Assembly (NCBI GenBank): GCA_014728035.1
Contig: WJMJ01000078.1
Span: forward strand, 1 to 64,000
Source: Promethearchaeota archaeon
GTDB lineage: Archaea > Asgardarchaeota > Thorarchaeia > Thorarchaeales > Thorarchaeaceae
Length of the DNA: 64,000 bases
Reading direction: 5' to 3'
A model generated the notes under the pieces. It did no database searches. It saw only the letters and a program-made list of their open reading frames with translations, and was not told the origin of the DNA. Position numbers and translations under genes: made by a program. Position 1 is the stretch's first letter; every line of letters starts with the position of its first letter. Positions 9,069 to 17,916 of this stretch are shown here, in pieces.

Positions 9069-9773
9069 TCATTTTGGCCCAATTACAAAAGGATGCCAAT
9101 CACGAGATGTGTCAGTGCCCCTCATACGATCCATTCTGACACAGAATTGATTGTCTTCTATCTTAAATCGAAGAACAGCATCGGCAAGGTAAGAAAAGGT
9201 GGCATATGTCTTCTCATCATGAACTCCTTCTTCAAGCACAAACATAATACTATGAGAGTTCTGAGTTACCCGACCACTTAGTCGCTGCATGGACCTCGGC
9301 ATTGTAGCAGGATTAGAATGAAGAATTAACGTGGATAGACTATCGACTACAACTCTTGCACAGACCAGTCCTTCTAGTGCATCAAATAAAATGATACCCA
9401 ACTCACTGATATCATCAATCTTGGATAGCGAATAAGAAGCTCCGGTATGGGGCGCTCCCATTCTTTCAGAATATCCATCGATGAAAATGAATTGACTGCT
9501 GAGTTCATACTCCTCAACCGACCAACCATGACGGCTCATATCATTTCGAACTACACGTGGAGATACATCAGTTGTAACGAAAACTGCTGGAAAACCCAGC
9601 TTCAATCCTTCTGCTAGAAAAGCTTCAGCATAAGTTGTTTTTCCAGAGCCTAGTGGGCCTAACAACATGTAAGATACCTGTGTCAGCTGGCCAAACTTAA
9701 CGAGATCACTAATCATAGGGTAAGCTATCGATTCGGGTCCAGTAGATACTGTTTGTGTCGCTTCTTTTTCCAC
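9069..9773 (-). CDS. KaiC-like RecA-superfamily ATPase
   Basis: Single-domain RecA-type ATPase of 234 residues. Walker A is GPLGSGKT (39-46), Walker B is VVVDSLS (about 140), and the sensor-like strand FVLEEGVH follows. A KaiC-style FVTTDVSPRVVRNDMSRHGW segment lies between. KaiC-like proteins of this size in archaea are signalling ATPases of mostly unknown output. It starts at GTG with a GAGGTTG site five bases upstream, 21 bases after the neighbouring KaiC-like gene. The two are diverged paralogues and may form mixed rings. Confidence 0.8.
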   Translation of the reverse strand: MEKEATQTVSTGPESIAYPMISDLVKFGQLTQVSYMLLGPLGSGKTTYAEAFLAEGLKLGFPAVFVTTDVSPRVVRNDMSRHGWSVEEYELSSQFIFIDGYSERMGAPHTGASYSLSKIDDISELGIILFDALEGLVCARVVVDSLSTLILHSNPATMPRSMQRLSGRVTQNSHSIMFVLEEGVHDEKTYATFSYLADAVLRFKIEDNQFCVRMDRMRGTDTSRDWHPFVIGPK

Positions 9774-9794
9774 GTTAGCAACCTCATTGAAATA

Positions 9795-10544
9795 TTATAC
9801 CCCGGGGCTTATTTCTCCTGGCCAGACACGAATACCATCATCAGTAATTCTCATCGAGTGTATTCTTGAGCTGTGTTTTGAACCTCTTAGTTTCAACACT
9901 TCAACCGACCGAGATCTAGTTGTTTCACTTATTTTTTCGTTATAGAGTACGATTACTCCAGAAGCTAGAAATGCTTCAATATCAAAAACTCCCAATCCAT
10001 CATTTTGTGCAGGTATTTCACTGGTGAGGAGGAGGGTGCTCCCTGAACGAGTGATGTTAGCAGTTAGTTTAAAGAATTCTTCTCGCAAAATATCTCTGCT
10101 TTTGAATTTGTATGCCATTATTGAGAGGGTATCGATTACCACTCGTTTAGCACCAAGCTTCTTGACATGATTCAAAATTATTGCTTCTAACCCGGAAAGG
10201 TCAAAACTTGGATACTCGCCTATATTCACAGGAGTTACTTCCTTCGAGGGCGACAGATCCACAATAGCCAGCAGGCCCTCCTGTTCAAGCTTATCAAAAT
10301 CCATTCCAAATCGTAGCATGTTTCGCTTAATCTTAATTGGAGACTCTTCTAGAGTCACCAGAACTCCAGGTTCATTGTATTGCGTGGCACCACGATATAA
10401 GAATTGATTTGCTAAAATGCTTTTTCCAGTTCCAGCTTTTCCAGCAATTAATATGGTATCACCAGCGGGAAATCCGCCCTCTATTAATTCATCTAAACCA
10501 GGGATACCAGTCTTTACTCGCTCAATTGAATAATCATCAGACAT
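9795..10544 (-). CDS. KaiC-like RecA-superfamily ATPase
   Basis: Closer to canonical KaiC than its neighbour. It opens with the signature VKTGIPGLDELIEGGFPAGD, then Walker A GKAGTGKS (35-42), the ANQFLYRGA helix and LVTLEESP with the catalytic-type glutamates. Walker B VVIDTLSIM and the KLRGSKHS/RIHSMRI end strands complete the family pattern. It has one domain of 249 residues, not the two of cyanobacterial KaiC. Its ATG overlaps the redoxin stop as TAATG, so the two are translationally coupled. It probably acts with the next KaiC-like ATPase and the helical-repeat protein. The process controlled cannot be read from the sequence. Confidence 0.85.
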   Translation of the reverse strand: MSDDYSIERVKTGIPGLDELIEGGFPAGDTILIAGKAGTGKSILANQFLYRGATQYNEPGVLVTLEESPIKIKRNMLRFGMDFDKLEQEGLLAIVDLSPSKEVTPVNIGEYPSFDLSGLEAIILNHVKKLGAKRVVIDTLSIMAYKFKSRDILREEFFKLTANITRSGSTLLLTSEIPAQNDGLGVFDIEAFLASGVIVLYNEKISETTRSRSVEVLKLRGSKHSSRIHSMRITDDGIRVWPGEISPGV

Positions 10545-10861
10545 TACTTAGCACCTCGCCGCTGTCTAGCTTTAGCACCCAATATCATTTTGAAAATCAT
10601 TCCAGGTTCAGGAATACCTGTTACTGAAACACCCCCGATCAAAATAGTAGGGAGTGCAAAGACACCATACTCTTCCGCAGCTTCGGGATTTTCACTGACA
10701 TTGATAGTTGTGACCTTGAATGTACTCCTTTCAAAATCATCAATGGTCTCATAAAGTACTTCTTCAGCTCTAGGACAAAATGCACATGTATCAGACTTGA
10801 AGAAAATTATCTCGATTCTATTCTTCTTTTCTTCTGACTGCACGCCATTTTTCTCAGACAC
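10544..10861 (-). CDS. Thioredoxin/glutaredoxin-like protein in the KaiC operon
   Basis: A thioredoxin-fold protein of about 105 residues: strand IEIIFFKSD, redox motif CAFC, strand FKVTTINV, cis-proline segment ALPTILIG and the C-terminal GVSVTGIPEP. GTG at 10861 has AGGAG eight bases upstream; the upstream in-frame GTG at 10870 overlaps that site and is less likely. Translational coupling to a KaiC-like ATPase is unusual for a housekeeping thioredoxin and hints at redox input to the ATPase module. That role is inferred. Confidence 0.8.
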   Translation of the reverse strand: MSEKNGVQSEEKKNRIEIIFFKSDTCAFCPRAEEVLYETIDDFERSTFKVTTINVSENPEAAEEYGVFALPTILIGGVSVTGIPEPGMIFKMILGAKARQRRGAK

Positions 10862-10952
10862 AATATGCACTCCTAGAACAGAATAACTTCAAATTCAATT
10901 CCAGAAAGAAATCACTTGAATCTTTTGAATAGGAAAATCTCATTGTTGAAAT

Positions 10953-11336
10953 CTATCTAGTACCAAGAATTCGACGAATTTTCGTTCCTGCTTTACCAAT
11001 TGGACGTGCATGATACCTAACATTTCGTGGCATTAAAGCGGCTAAAATTAATGGTTGAACCCCTTTTGCTGTGACTTTTTTAAATACTGCCTTCCCCTTA
11101 GAACAACGAACAGAGATATCTTTCAATTCTCCGAGAGCCAATTCATTTCGCATACGTTCAACGGATTCAGCTACATAACCAGACATAGCTGCAACGACTT
11201 CACGATTTGTCGTTGGAGATGCAGCTGACGCTAAAAGGAGGCCATCATCACGAGCCAAGATGGATGCAATGAAACCGCCCTCTTTGTTCATCTTTTCAAG
11301 TACTTCTGCCAAGGCTCGGTAGTCAGGTCTTTCCAT
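10953..11336 (-). CDS. Roadblock/LC7-domain protein
   Basis: The 127-residue protein is one roadblock/LC7 domain: an N-terminal helix (DYRALAEVLEKM), strand GFIASILARDDGLLLAS, helix VAAMSGYVAESVERM, and the closing strands KDISVRCSKGKAVFKKV and LILAALMP. In bacteria and archaea such domains regulate small GTPases of the Ras/MglA type; in eukaryotes they occur in dynein light chains and Ragulator. A small GTPase gene is divergent next to it, 155 bases away, so a regulator/GTPase pair is likely. It also lies 91 bases upstream of the redoxin-KaiC run. The ATG has GGGGTAA upstream. Confidence 0.88.
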   Translation of the reverse strand: MERPDYRALAEVLEKMNKEGGFIASILARDDGLLLASAASPTTNREVVAAMSGYVAESVERMRNELALGELKDISVRCSKGKAVFKKVTAKGVQPLILAALMPRNVRYHARPIGKAGTKIRRILGTR

Positions 11337-11491
11337 GTGATTACCCCTAGACTTCTAGTCACATTCTCGATTGCGCAATTCCTTATTAAATCATAGCCTT
11401 AGTCATTCTATAGAAATAAGAGATAAAAAGACCACCTACAGTATTATTTTAAGTATTAACCTCCATTAGACGTTAATACGAGGGATGGAAT

Positions 11492-12043
11492 ATGTCTGCA
11501 GAATATCGGTTCAAAATTGTTATGCTAGGAGACGGTGCTGTAGGTAAGACTGCACTTACAACTCGATTCACACAAGATCATTTTGAAACTGATTACAAAC
11601 GAACAATTGGTAGCGATTTTGCAGTGAAAAGGCTCGAAGTGGAAGAACGAAACGCCAATGTCACATTGCAGGTGTGGGATTTAGCAGGACAAAAGAGATT
11701 TGAAATCGTTCGACAGTCATTCTATCGAGGAGCTAGGGGAGGATTGTTGGTGTATGATGTCACAAGAAGAAGAACATTCATGCATTTAGATGGATGGAAA
11801 GATGAAGCTTATGAAAATGTAGGTAAAGAAATTCCTTTAGTGATAGTAGCCAACAAAGTAGACCTTGAAGATGCCAGAGTTGTAACAACAGAACAAGGTC
11901 AAGCCTATGCCGAGGAGCATGGCTTTCTCTATGCAGAGTCAAGTGCACTTACTGGAGAAAACGTTGAAGAAGCCTACAAAAAACTGTGTACAGTTATGAT
12001 AGACACTTCAAAAGATAAGAAAGACTCGAAAACCATGATCTAG
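11492..12043 (+). CDS. Ras-superfamily small GTPase (Rab-like)
   Basis: 183-residue small GTPase with all five G motifs: P-loop GDGAVGKT (13-20), switch I YKRTIGSDF with the conserved Thr, switch II DLAGQKRF (63-70) retaining the catalytic Gln67, NKVD (121-124) and SSAL (150-153). The tail is short and lysine-rich (KDKKDSKTMI) with no cysteine, so C-terminal prenylation as in eukaryotic Rabs is unlikely. It starts at ATG with AGGGATG upstream and an A/T-rich promoter element around 11450. It lies between a divergent roadblock gene and a convergent WD40 gene five bases away. Partner and membrane are unknown. Confidence 0.92.
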   Translation: MSAEYRFKIVMLGDGAVGKTALTTRFTQDHFETDYKRTIGSDFAVKRLEVEERNANVTLQVWDLAGQKRFEIVRQSFYRGARGGLLVYDVTRRRTFMHLDGWKDEAYENVGKEIPLVIVANKVDLEDARVVTTEQGQAYAEEHGFLYAESSALTGENVEEAYKKLCTVMIDTSKDKKDSKTMI

Positions 12044-12047
12044 AGAT

Positions 12048-13178
12048 TTATCGGACCTTTCGTGGCCTTCCTTTTAGCAAGCCCAACGCATTTTTACATT
12101 GCCACATTACATAGAAAACTCTCTTATCTCTGAGTGTACGTTCATCGTAACGCTCTCGCAATTCATTGAATTCTTGTATATGTTGCTCTCGTTTTGTCCC
12201 ATCTGCATCGGACTCGATTGATTCTAGTAGGTCTTTGAAGGGCCTGAGAAATGCTTCTAGTTCTTTTACTTCCCATCGTATGATAACACCCGCTCCATCT
12301 GAGCTTATGAAGCGTTTGCTCTCAGGATACCACATTATTTCATCAACTTCACCAATGAGAGCTGCCTCACCCTCACGAGTAGCAGATTCTAAATCCCATA
12401 CAAAGACAGCCTTGTCGTTTGAACCAGAGGCTAGATACCTCAAATCAGAACTAAATGAAACTGCTCTAACTTCATCGGTGTGACCCAATAGTGACTTCTC
12501 TTCTTCGAATTTTCCATCACTTGAGTCCCAGATAACAATACTATAATCAGAAGAGCCAGACGCAACTTTTGTTCCGTCTCGCGAAAACCGTACAGTCTTA
12601 ACTGCAGTTCTGTGTTCCCTAATCATCTCAATTGGTTTTTGTGAGGTGGGATTCCAGATGCCAATTTGTGCGTCAACACCACCAGATATGATCCGATTTC
12701 CAGCAGGGTCCCAATCACATGTAACAACGTACAAGTCATGTCCCTTGAGTGTGTTCATTCGTTTTCTCTCATCGACATCCCAAATACCGAGGGTTGTATC
12801 ACCACTGCCTGACACAAGACGGTCTCCATCTGGAGAAAATGAGAGTGAGAGGATAGGATATGTATGTCCCTCCAGAGTAGCTATGCATTCAGCAGTTCGA
12901 ATATCCCAAAACTTGATTACTCGCTCAACACTTCCAGATGCAACTATATCACCACGAGGTGAAAATGCAAGAGATGTGCACAGAGCATCATCTTGGAATC
13001 GTTGAACTACATCACCATTTTCTGCATCAAGAAGACAAATTGATTTATCTTGTAATCCTACTGCAATAAGTCGGCCAACGTGATTCATTGTGCATCTTCG
13101 AGTAATATCAGAGCCATGTTCAGCCCTTTTTTTCAGAGAGGTCGGTTGGAGAAATAATGATAGTTCTTGAGATTCCAT
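12048..13178 (-). CDS. WD40-repeat beta-propeller protein
   Basis: Residues about 22-310 hold roughly seven WD40 blades, with recurring GH ... SPDG ... SGS.D ... IWD patterns (for example LEGHTYPILSLSFSPDGD and LLGHTDEVRAVSFSSDLR). The last 60 residues are a basic helical tail (LRERYDERTLRDKR). There is no signal peptide, so it is a cytosolic interaction platform. ATG 13178 is preceded by GGTGA. It lies between a Ras-like GTPase and an appendage-like protein, which makes a trafficking or signalling role attractive, but archaeal WD40 proteins have many roles and no direct evidence fixes this one. Confidence 0.88.
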   Translation of the reverse strand: MESQELSLFLQPTSLKKRAEHGSDITRRCTMNHVGRLIAVGLQDKSICLLDAENGDVVQRFQDDALCTSLAFSPRGDIVASGSVERVIKFWDIRTAECIATLEGHTYPILSLSFSPDGDRLVSGSGDTTLGIWDVDERKRMNTLKGHDLYVVTCDWDPAGNRIISGGVDAQIGIWNPTSQKPIEMIREHRTAVKTVRFSRDGTKVASGSSDYSIVIWDSSDGKFEEEKSLLGHTDEVRAVSFSSDLRYLASGSNDKAVFVWDLESATREGEAALIGEVDEIMWYPESKRFISSDGAGVIIRWEVKELEAFLRPFKDLLESIESDADGTKREQHIQEFNELRERYDERTLRDKRVFYVMWQCKNALGLLKGRPRKVR

Positions 13179-13319
13179 TGAAGGTCACCAATTATTGCTG
13201 GCTCTAAAGCCCAGACATAGTTTTACTGCTAAAAATATTGTGAATAGCGAAAAAGATTGTAAATCAGCGCAAATATTATTTGAAATCTCTGAAACCAACT
13301 GTACAGGGGAGCAATTTCA

Positions 13320-14549
13320 TTGTCTCACAAACCAGAAAAAAAACCTTCAGTAGAAGAAGTTACTCGCACTGTTAAGAAACTAGGAAGAAGCATTACGAAG
13401 ATTTTCAAGTCATCTTCAAAGGTATTAGAAGAGAAACTGAGTAGACTGGAATCAATCCAATCATGTAAAGATGCTTCATTAACTGGAAATGAAGACATGC
13501 GATTACTTGCTCTTTGCAGATTGAGTGAATATGGTCCACAGGCACTTGACTCAATCGAACTAGCTTTACTAGAGGACAATGAAATAATCAGAGCGGCATC
13601 TGTTGGAATGCTTATGTATATCCCAGAGCAGGAATCTCTCAAATTAATCCAGAAGCACAAAGAAGATTCCAGTCATATTGTACGATCTGTAGCACACTAT
13701 GCATATGAATGGCTCAAAACTGACATGGATGCAAAGCCCGCACCAGCTCCAAGCAAAGTAAAGAGTCTTGGAATTAGCAATCCAAATGAATCGGATGCGG
13801 TCGAAGTACCATTAAAGACCAGTGATGATGTTCCAGTGAAAACATATATCACAGATGAGGAAGGTACAATAAAATTCTCAGTCATCATCATAAATGGGTT
13901 ACCAGAAGAGATTCTTGACGTTGATGTGCGTGTTCTTTCATATCCAAAAGATAGTCTTGATTTGAAATCTTCATCAAAAGAGCTGGTGAAACGTATAGGG
14001 CCTGGTGGAAGTGCAGAAGTTGTTTATGAGTTCACAAAGAAAGCTGAAGCAATTGAAGGGGAATTCATCAGTTCAGTAACATTCATTGACCAGACAGGTG
14101 AACGGATTGCATCAAAAACAGGTAATCGACTCGTCAGGTCATTCTATTCTCAAATCGAGCCTAAAAAGAGTACTAAAGAAGACTATCACGAATTGAAAAA
14201 CAAGATGAAGCATTGGAGTAGAGAACATGTAGTCCAAGAGGATCCAAAGACCATATTTGAACAAATTCAAGTACTAATGAAAAACAAAAACCTCTACATC
14301 ATTAATTCAGAGGGATCTAATAGAGAAAATATGTTCATGGGAGTAGTAACTGGAATGGGTAGAGGAAAATACATTGGTGCAAGGATTGCTATCACTATTA
14401 CCATTCTAGGAAGAGAAAATGAAGATTTATCGAAAATAAGAATTGATGTGATTTCCGAAGATGGTACATTTATCAATACCGCTGCAAGTGAGATGTACAC
14501 TTCAATACAAGCTGTTGTTGCTGGTGATATTCTATTAGATATGGAATGA
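13320..14549 (+). CDS. HEAT-repeat protein with Ig-like and appendage-like C-terminal domains
   Basis: 409 residues with a TTG start and a strong GGGGAG site eight bases upstream. Residues about 45-130 contain HEAT-type helical pairs (LLALCRLSEYGPQALDSIEL and ASVGMLMYIPEQESLKLIQK). After a Pro/Lys linker, about 160-275 is all-beta and Ig-like (TIKFSVIIINGLPEEILDVD, ending in a FISSVTFIDQTG strand). The rest, about 285-409, is a mixed alpha/beta platform (TIFEQIQVLMKNKNLYII ... RIAITITILGRENEDLSKIR). This order, solenoid then beta sandwich then mixed platform, is the layout of the appendage end of adaptins and COPI beta/gamma subunits. I see the layout, not a confirmed homology. Two Ras-like GTPases and a WD40 protein flank it. 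Confidence 0.55.
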   Translation: MSHKPEKKPSVEEVTRTVKKLGRSITKIFKSSSKVLEEKLSRLESIQSCKDASLTGNEDMRLLALCRLSEYGPQALDSIELALLEDNEIIRAASVGMLMYIPEQESLKLIQKHKEDSSHIVRSVAHYAYEWLKTDMDAKPAPAPSKVKSLGISNPNESDAVEVPLKTSDDVPVKTYITDEEGTIKFSVIIINGLPEEILDVDVRVLSYPKDSLDLKSSSKELVKRIGPGGSAEVVYEFTKKAEAIEGEFISSVTFIDQTGERIASKTGNRLVRSFYSQIEPKKSTKEDYHELKNKMKHWSREHVVQEDPKTIFEQIQVLMKNKNLYIINSEGSNRENMFMGVVTGMGRGKYIGARIAITITILGRENEDLSKIRIDVISEDGTFINTAASEMYTSIQAVVAGDILLDME

Positions 14550-14552
14550 ATT

Positions 14553-15119
14553 CTATGCCATTCCACCAGCTTCGAGGATTTTTATTGCAAGTTCAAGAAA
14601 AGCAGCCTCTACATTTTGCCCAGTTTTAGCAGAGGTTTCAAGAAATGATGCATGCACTCCAGAGGACGCTATCTTATCTGCAAAAGCTTGACCTTCTTCG
14701 GTAGTAACAATAGTCTGTTTCATAGCGGGATTATCTTTGAATTGTTCACGAAGATCTACTTTGTTCCCAATTACAACTATAGGAACTTTCCTACCAGTAT
14801 TTCCCCAACATTCCTCAAGCCATTTTTCAAGATTTTCGAAGGATGACCGTTCTACAGTTGAATATACAGCTAATGCTCCTTGAGCACCCATATAGAAACT
14901 AGAACGTACATTCTTGAAATGCTCTTGTCCTGCAAGATCCCATATCTGAATGCTCACATCATGTCCACCAGCTAGTTTAAGCTTCTTCACAGCAAAGTCA
15001 GCTCCTATTGTGATATGATATGATGCCCGAAATCCTTCTCCCATGTATGTTCGTCTGAGGCTTGTCTTTCCGACTGAGCCATCGCCCATAAGAACCACTT
15101 TGAATAATGCTGTGACCAT
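14553..15119 (-). CDS. Ras-superfamily small GTPase
   Basis: 188-residue GTPase with GDGSVGKTS (12-20), switch I YHITIGADF, switch II DLAGQEHF (61-68) with the catalytic Gln, NKVD (119-122) and ETSAKT. No C-terminal cysteine is present. ATG 15119 is chosen because GGTGG lies about nine bases upstream; the earlier in-frame GTG overlaps that site. It shares the IGxDFAVK switch I pattern with the GTPase at 11.5 kb, so the two are close paralogues. It converges on the HEAT/appendage-like gene with a three-base gap. Confidence 0.92.
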   Translation of the reverse strand: MVTALFKVVLMGDGSVGKTSLRRTYMGEGFRASYHITIGADFAVKKLKLAGGHDVSIQIWDLAGQEHFKNVRSSFYMGAQGALAVYSTVERSSFENLEKWLEECWGNTGRKVPIVVIGNKVDLREQFKDNPAMKQTIVTTEEGQAFADKIASSGVHASFLETSAKTGQNVEAAFLELAIKILEAGGMA

Positions 15120-15364
15120 GTATACAACCACCTGGTTGTTGATGTTAACGTGCGAACGTTATGATACATTTCGGCTATTTTAAGCTATGCCGATTATACG
15201 AAAGTTGAGGGATTAATCCCTGATAAAGAATCCGAGTGCAGACTATTAATCTTACTTTCGGTTACCAGTCCACGTGCTAAATGTTCAATAAAATGTACAA
15301 AATGAGATGAAAAAACACAGTACTAGTAGTGAGATAAGTACTAATCGCGCCACTCACACAACGG

Positions 15365-15646
15365 ATGTCTTCAAAAATGGGGCGAACTGTACGAACATTC
15401 AGAGATGCTATGGAACATGAAGTAAAGAGATGGATTGGTTTCAGACGAACCCTGCGAAAAAGCCAGAGACAGTACTTTGACCTTATCTTTGATAGTGCGA
15501 GAAAAATGGCTGATGCGGGAACAATGATTGTCACACCTAGAACGATGGAAGTGATCCTATTTTCAGCGATTCTGGAGATTCTTGAGAGAATACAAAGAAT
15601 CGAGGATAGAATCAGTCATTTGGAGTGCGAAATGGAGCTGACTTGA
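15365..15646 (+). CDS. Small conserved protein coupled to a family-B polymerase gene
   Basis: 93 residues, basic and helical, opening MGRTVRTFRDAMEHEVKRW after four leader residues and ending in a helix rich in Leu, Ile and Glu (ILEILERIQRIEDRISHLE) that could be a coiled coil. From memory it resembles short uncharacterised archaeal proteins; I cannot name the family. Its TGA overlaps the polymerase ATG (TGATG), so the two products are made together and may bind each other. ATG 15377 (MGRTV) is an alternative start. No enzymatic motif is visible. Confidence 0.65.
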   Translation: MSSKMGRTVRTFRDAMEHEVKRWIGFRRTLRKSQRQYFDLIFDSARKMADAGTMIVTPRTMEVILFSAILEILERIQRIEDRISHLECEMELT

Positions 15647-17913
15647 TGAAGCATCAGGGATGGCTTATCGATGCCACAATAAATCACGAAAATCGAGCGT
15701 TCATTCTTTGGATAAAAGAGTGCGGTAAAACTATTGGATATGAGTACAGAAACTTTCAACCATCAATTTTTATCCAGATATCTATTGACCAAACATCAGG
15801 CTGGACTTGGAAAAAATACATTCGATCAATAGAAGAGCATCCAGAAATTGTGCGTGCTGAATTGGACAACAAATATACAACAATATATGATGATGAAAAA
15901 AGCCCGGTAATCAAAGTTTACACAACGATAGGCAGCCAACAAGAGGTTGCAAGAGACTTAGAGCGAAGGTTGCACACAATTGTCTATCACGCAGATATTA
16001 GCCCAATTCAGCAATTCTTTATCGAGAGAGAAATCTTCCCTTTTGGAAAGGTCGAATTTGAAAAAGAAAAGAATACAATTGAAAGAATAAAGACGATAGA
16101 TGATAGAGAATCAGTAGAATACGACCTACCGGAACTTGTCGAGGTAGGAATTGAAGTTATGATAGATACACATTCATTCTTTCCACAAGATAGGGATCCA
16201 ATCCATCATATTGTGATATTCTATCAGGATAAGAAGATAAAAGTGAGGGGACTCACTGAACGAGATACCCTACTCAGTTTTCAGAAATACATTGATGAGA
16301 TTGACCCAGATATCATCGTGACTCAAGGGGGTGACAATCAACTTTTTCGTTACCTGTTTCTACGAGCAAAACTGCAGGGGGTTGAATTATCCCTTTCTAG
16401 AGACCATACTCCTCTCTCTGTTAAACAAGGAAGTCCTAGTTCATACTGGCAATATAATCAGATTGTATTTCGGTCTGGAAATGAGGTGACGTTTAGAGGC
16501 CGGATTCACATCGATAATAGTGGTAGTCCATACTATTCGCCCTCAGGAATAGAGGGAGTAATAGAGGGGTGTCGTCTGGCTTTTGCGCCACCCCAAAGAG
16601 TATCAAGGATGACAATTGGAGCAGTAAATGCCGCAGTACAATTCTACAATGCGTACAAAATGGACATTCTAATTCCACCAGTCAAGAAAAACCCAGAATA
16701 TCTCAAATCTGTTGGAGAAATAGCAAATATAGACCGAGGGGGACTCATATTTCAACCGTGCCCGGATATCTACGAGAATGTTGTGGAGTGTGATTTCTCA
16801 TCTATGTATCCAACGCTGATGGTCACCCGTAACATCAGCCCTGAAACCATTTGTATGCGAGATGATTGCCCATACAATTACCAGTACTGTACAGATGTAC
16901 CTGAATTACAGTTTCGAATCTGTAGAAGAAAAAGAGGACTCGTAGCAAAATCACTTGAACTCGTGCTAGAGAAAAGGGATGCGTTCAAGAAGCTCATTGA
17001 ATCAGGTCAAGATGCTCCAAAATACAAGAAGATGCAGAACACACTGAAGGGAATACTAGTTTCATGCTTTGGATATCTAGGCTTCCGTAATGCACGATTT
17101 GGCAGGGTAGAGGCGCACACAGCAGTTACTGCATTTGCAAGGGAAATTTTGATTCGTACTCAAGAGATTGCTGAAGAAATGGGCCTCGTATTAGTTCATG
17201 GAATTGTAGACTCCATATGGATTCAAGGAGCTGATATCAGTCATGAACACATCCAAGAGTTTTGTAAACGAGTGTCTGACAGTGTTGATATCACGATGTC
17301 GATGAAAGGAGTCTATCGATGGCTAGTAATACCCTCATCTCGAATGCATCCAAGTATTGCGCCACTGAACAGATACTACGGGGTTTTCATAAATGGAGGT
17401 ATCAAGACTAGAGGTATTGAAACCCGAAGAAGAGATACATGTTTGTATGTTGGAGATTGTCAGAGATCTATGATTAACATACTAGCCCGAGGGAGAAACA
17501 AACGTGAATTTCTTGATCTAATTCCAGAAGCGTATCAAGCCTGTCAACAATATATTGAACGTCTACATGCAGGCAATGTGGACATGCGAGATCTGGTTTT
17601 ACACTCAAGGTTAACACGAGAGCCAGATCAATACCGAGCAAATTCTCGCTCTGCCATTGTGGCAGCACAGTTGGTGAAAATTAAGCGTGAGGTACATGCA
17701 GGACAAAAAGTTCGATATGTAATGGTGGAAGCCGATTCGGAGAGTGCGATAAAGAGAGTATGTGCAGTAGAATTGCTCAAAGAAACAACTAGATACGATG
17801 TGGATGCTTATGCACAACTTTGCATACGCGCTTTCGAAAACCTCATACCTGCACAATACCTTCATGAAGAGTACACGTCGAGTCAAGAAACTCGACTACT
17901 GGATTTCTACTAG
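15646..17913 (+). CDS. Family-B DNA polymerase homologue with degenerate catalytic motifs (PolB2-like)
   Basis: 755 residues. Polymerase motif A is clear (DFSSMYPTLM, Asp383), as is a motif B-like block (YKKMQNTLKGILVSCFGY). Motif C is damaged: the usual YGDTDS reads HGIVDS, so the first acidic residue is Ile520 and only Asp522 remains. The exonuclease half is also eroded, with VGIEVMIDT where DIE is expected and no NxxFD motif. A Cys cluster (CMRDDC ... YCTD ... RICR) lies between motifs A and B. This pattern fits archaeal PolB2 proteins, once thought inactive, some of which have lesion-bypass activity. ATG 15646 overlaps the upstream stop. A replicative role is unlikely. Confidence 0.82.
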   Translation: MKHQGWLIDATINHENRAFILWIKECGKTIGYEYRNFQPSIFIQISIDQTSGWTWKKYIRSIEEHPEIVRAELDNKYTTIYDDEKSPVIKVYTTIGSQQEVARDLERRLHTIVYHADISPIQQFFIEREIFPFGKVEFEKEKNTIERIKTIDDRESVEYDLPELVEVGIEVMIDTHSFFPQDRDPIHHIVIFYQDKKIKVRGLTERDTLLSFQKYIDEIDPDIIVTQGGDNQLFRYLFLRAKLQGVELSLSRDHTPLSVKQGSPSSYWQYNQIVFRSGNEVTFRGRIHIDNSGSPYYSPSGIEGVIEGCRLAFAPPQRVSRMTIGAVNAAVQFYNAYKMDILIPPVKKNPEYLKSVGEIANIDRGGLIFQPCPDIYENVVECDFSSMYPTLMVTRNISPETICMRDDCPYNYQYCTDVPELQFRICRRKRGLVAKSLELVLEKRDAFKKLIESGQDAPKYKKMQNTLKGILVSCFGYLGFRNARFGRVEAHTAVTAFAREILIRTQEIAEEMGLVLVHGIVDSIWIQGADISHEHIQEFCKRVSDSVDITMSMKGVYRWLVIPSSRMHPSIAPLNRYYGVFINGGIKTRGIETRRRDTCLYVGDCQRSMINILARGRNKREFLDLIPEAYQACQQYIERLHAGNVDMRDLVLHSRLTREPDQYRANSRSAIVAAQLVKIKREVHAGQKVRYVMVEADSESAIKRVCAVELLKETTRYDVDAYAQLCIRAFENLIPAQYLHEEYTSSQETRLLDFY

Positions 17914-17916
17914 AAA

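Noticed and set aside
15646..17913. Replicative DNA polymerase PolB1/PolB3
   Set aside because: Motif C and the exonuclease motifs are degenerate, unlike replicative enzymes.
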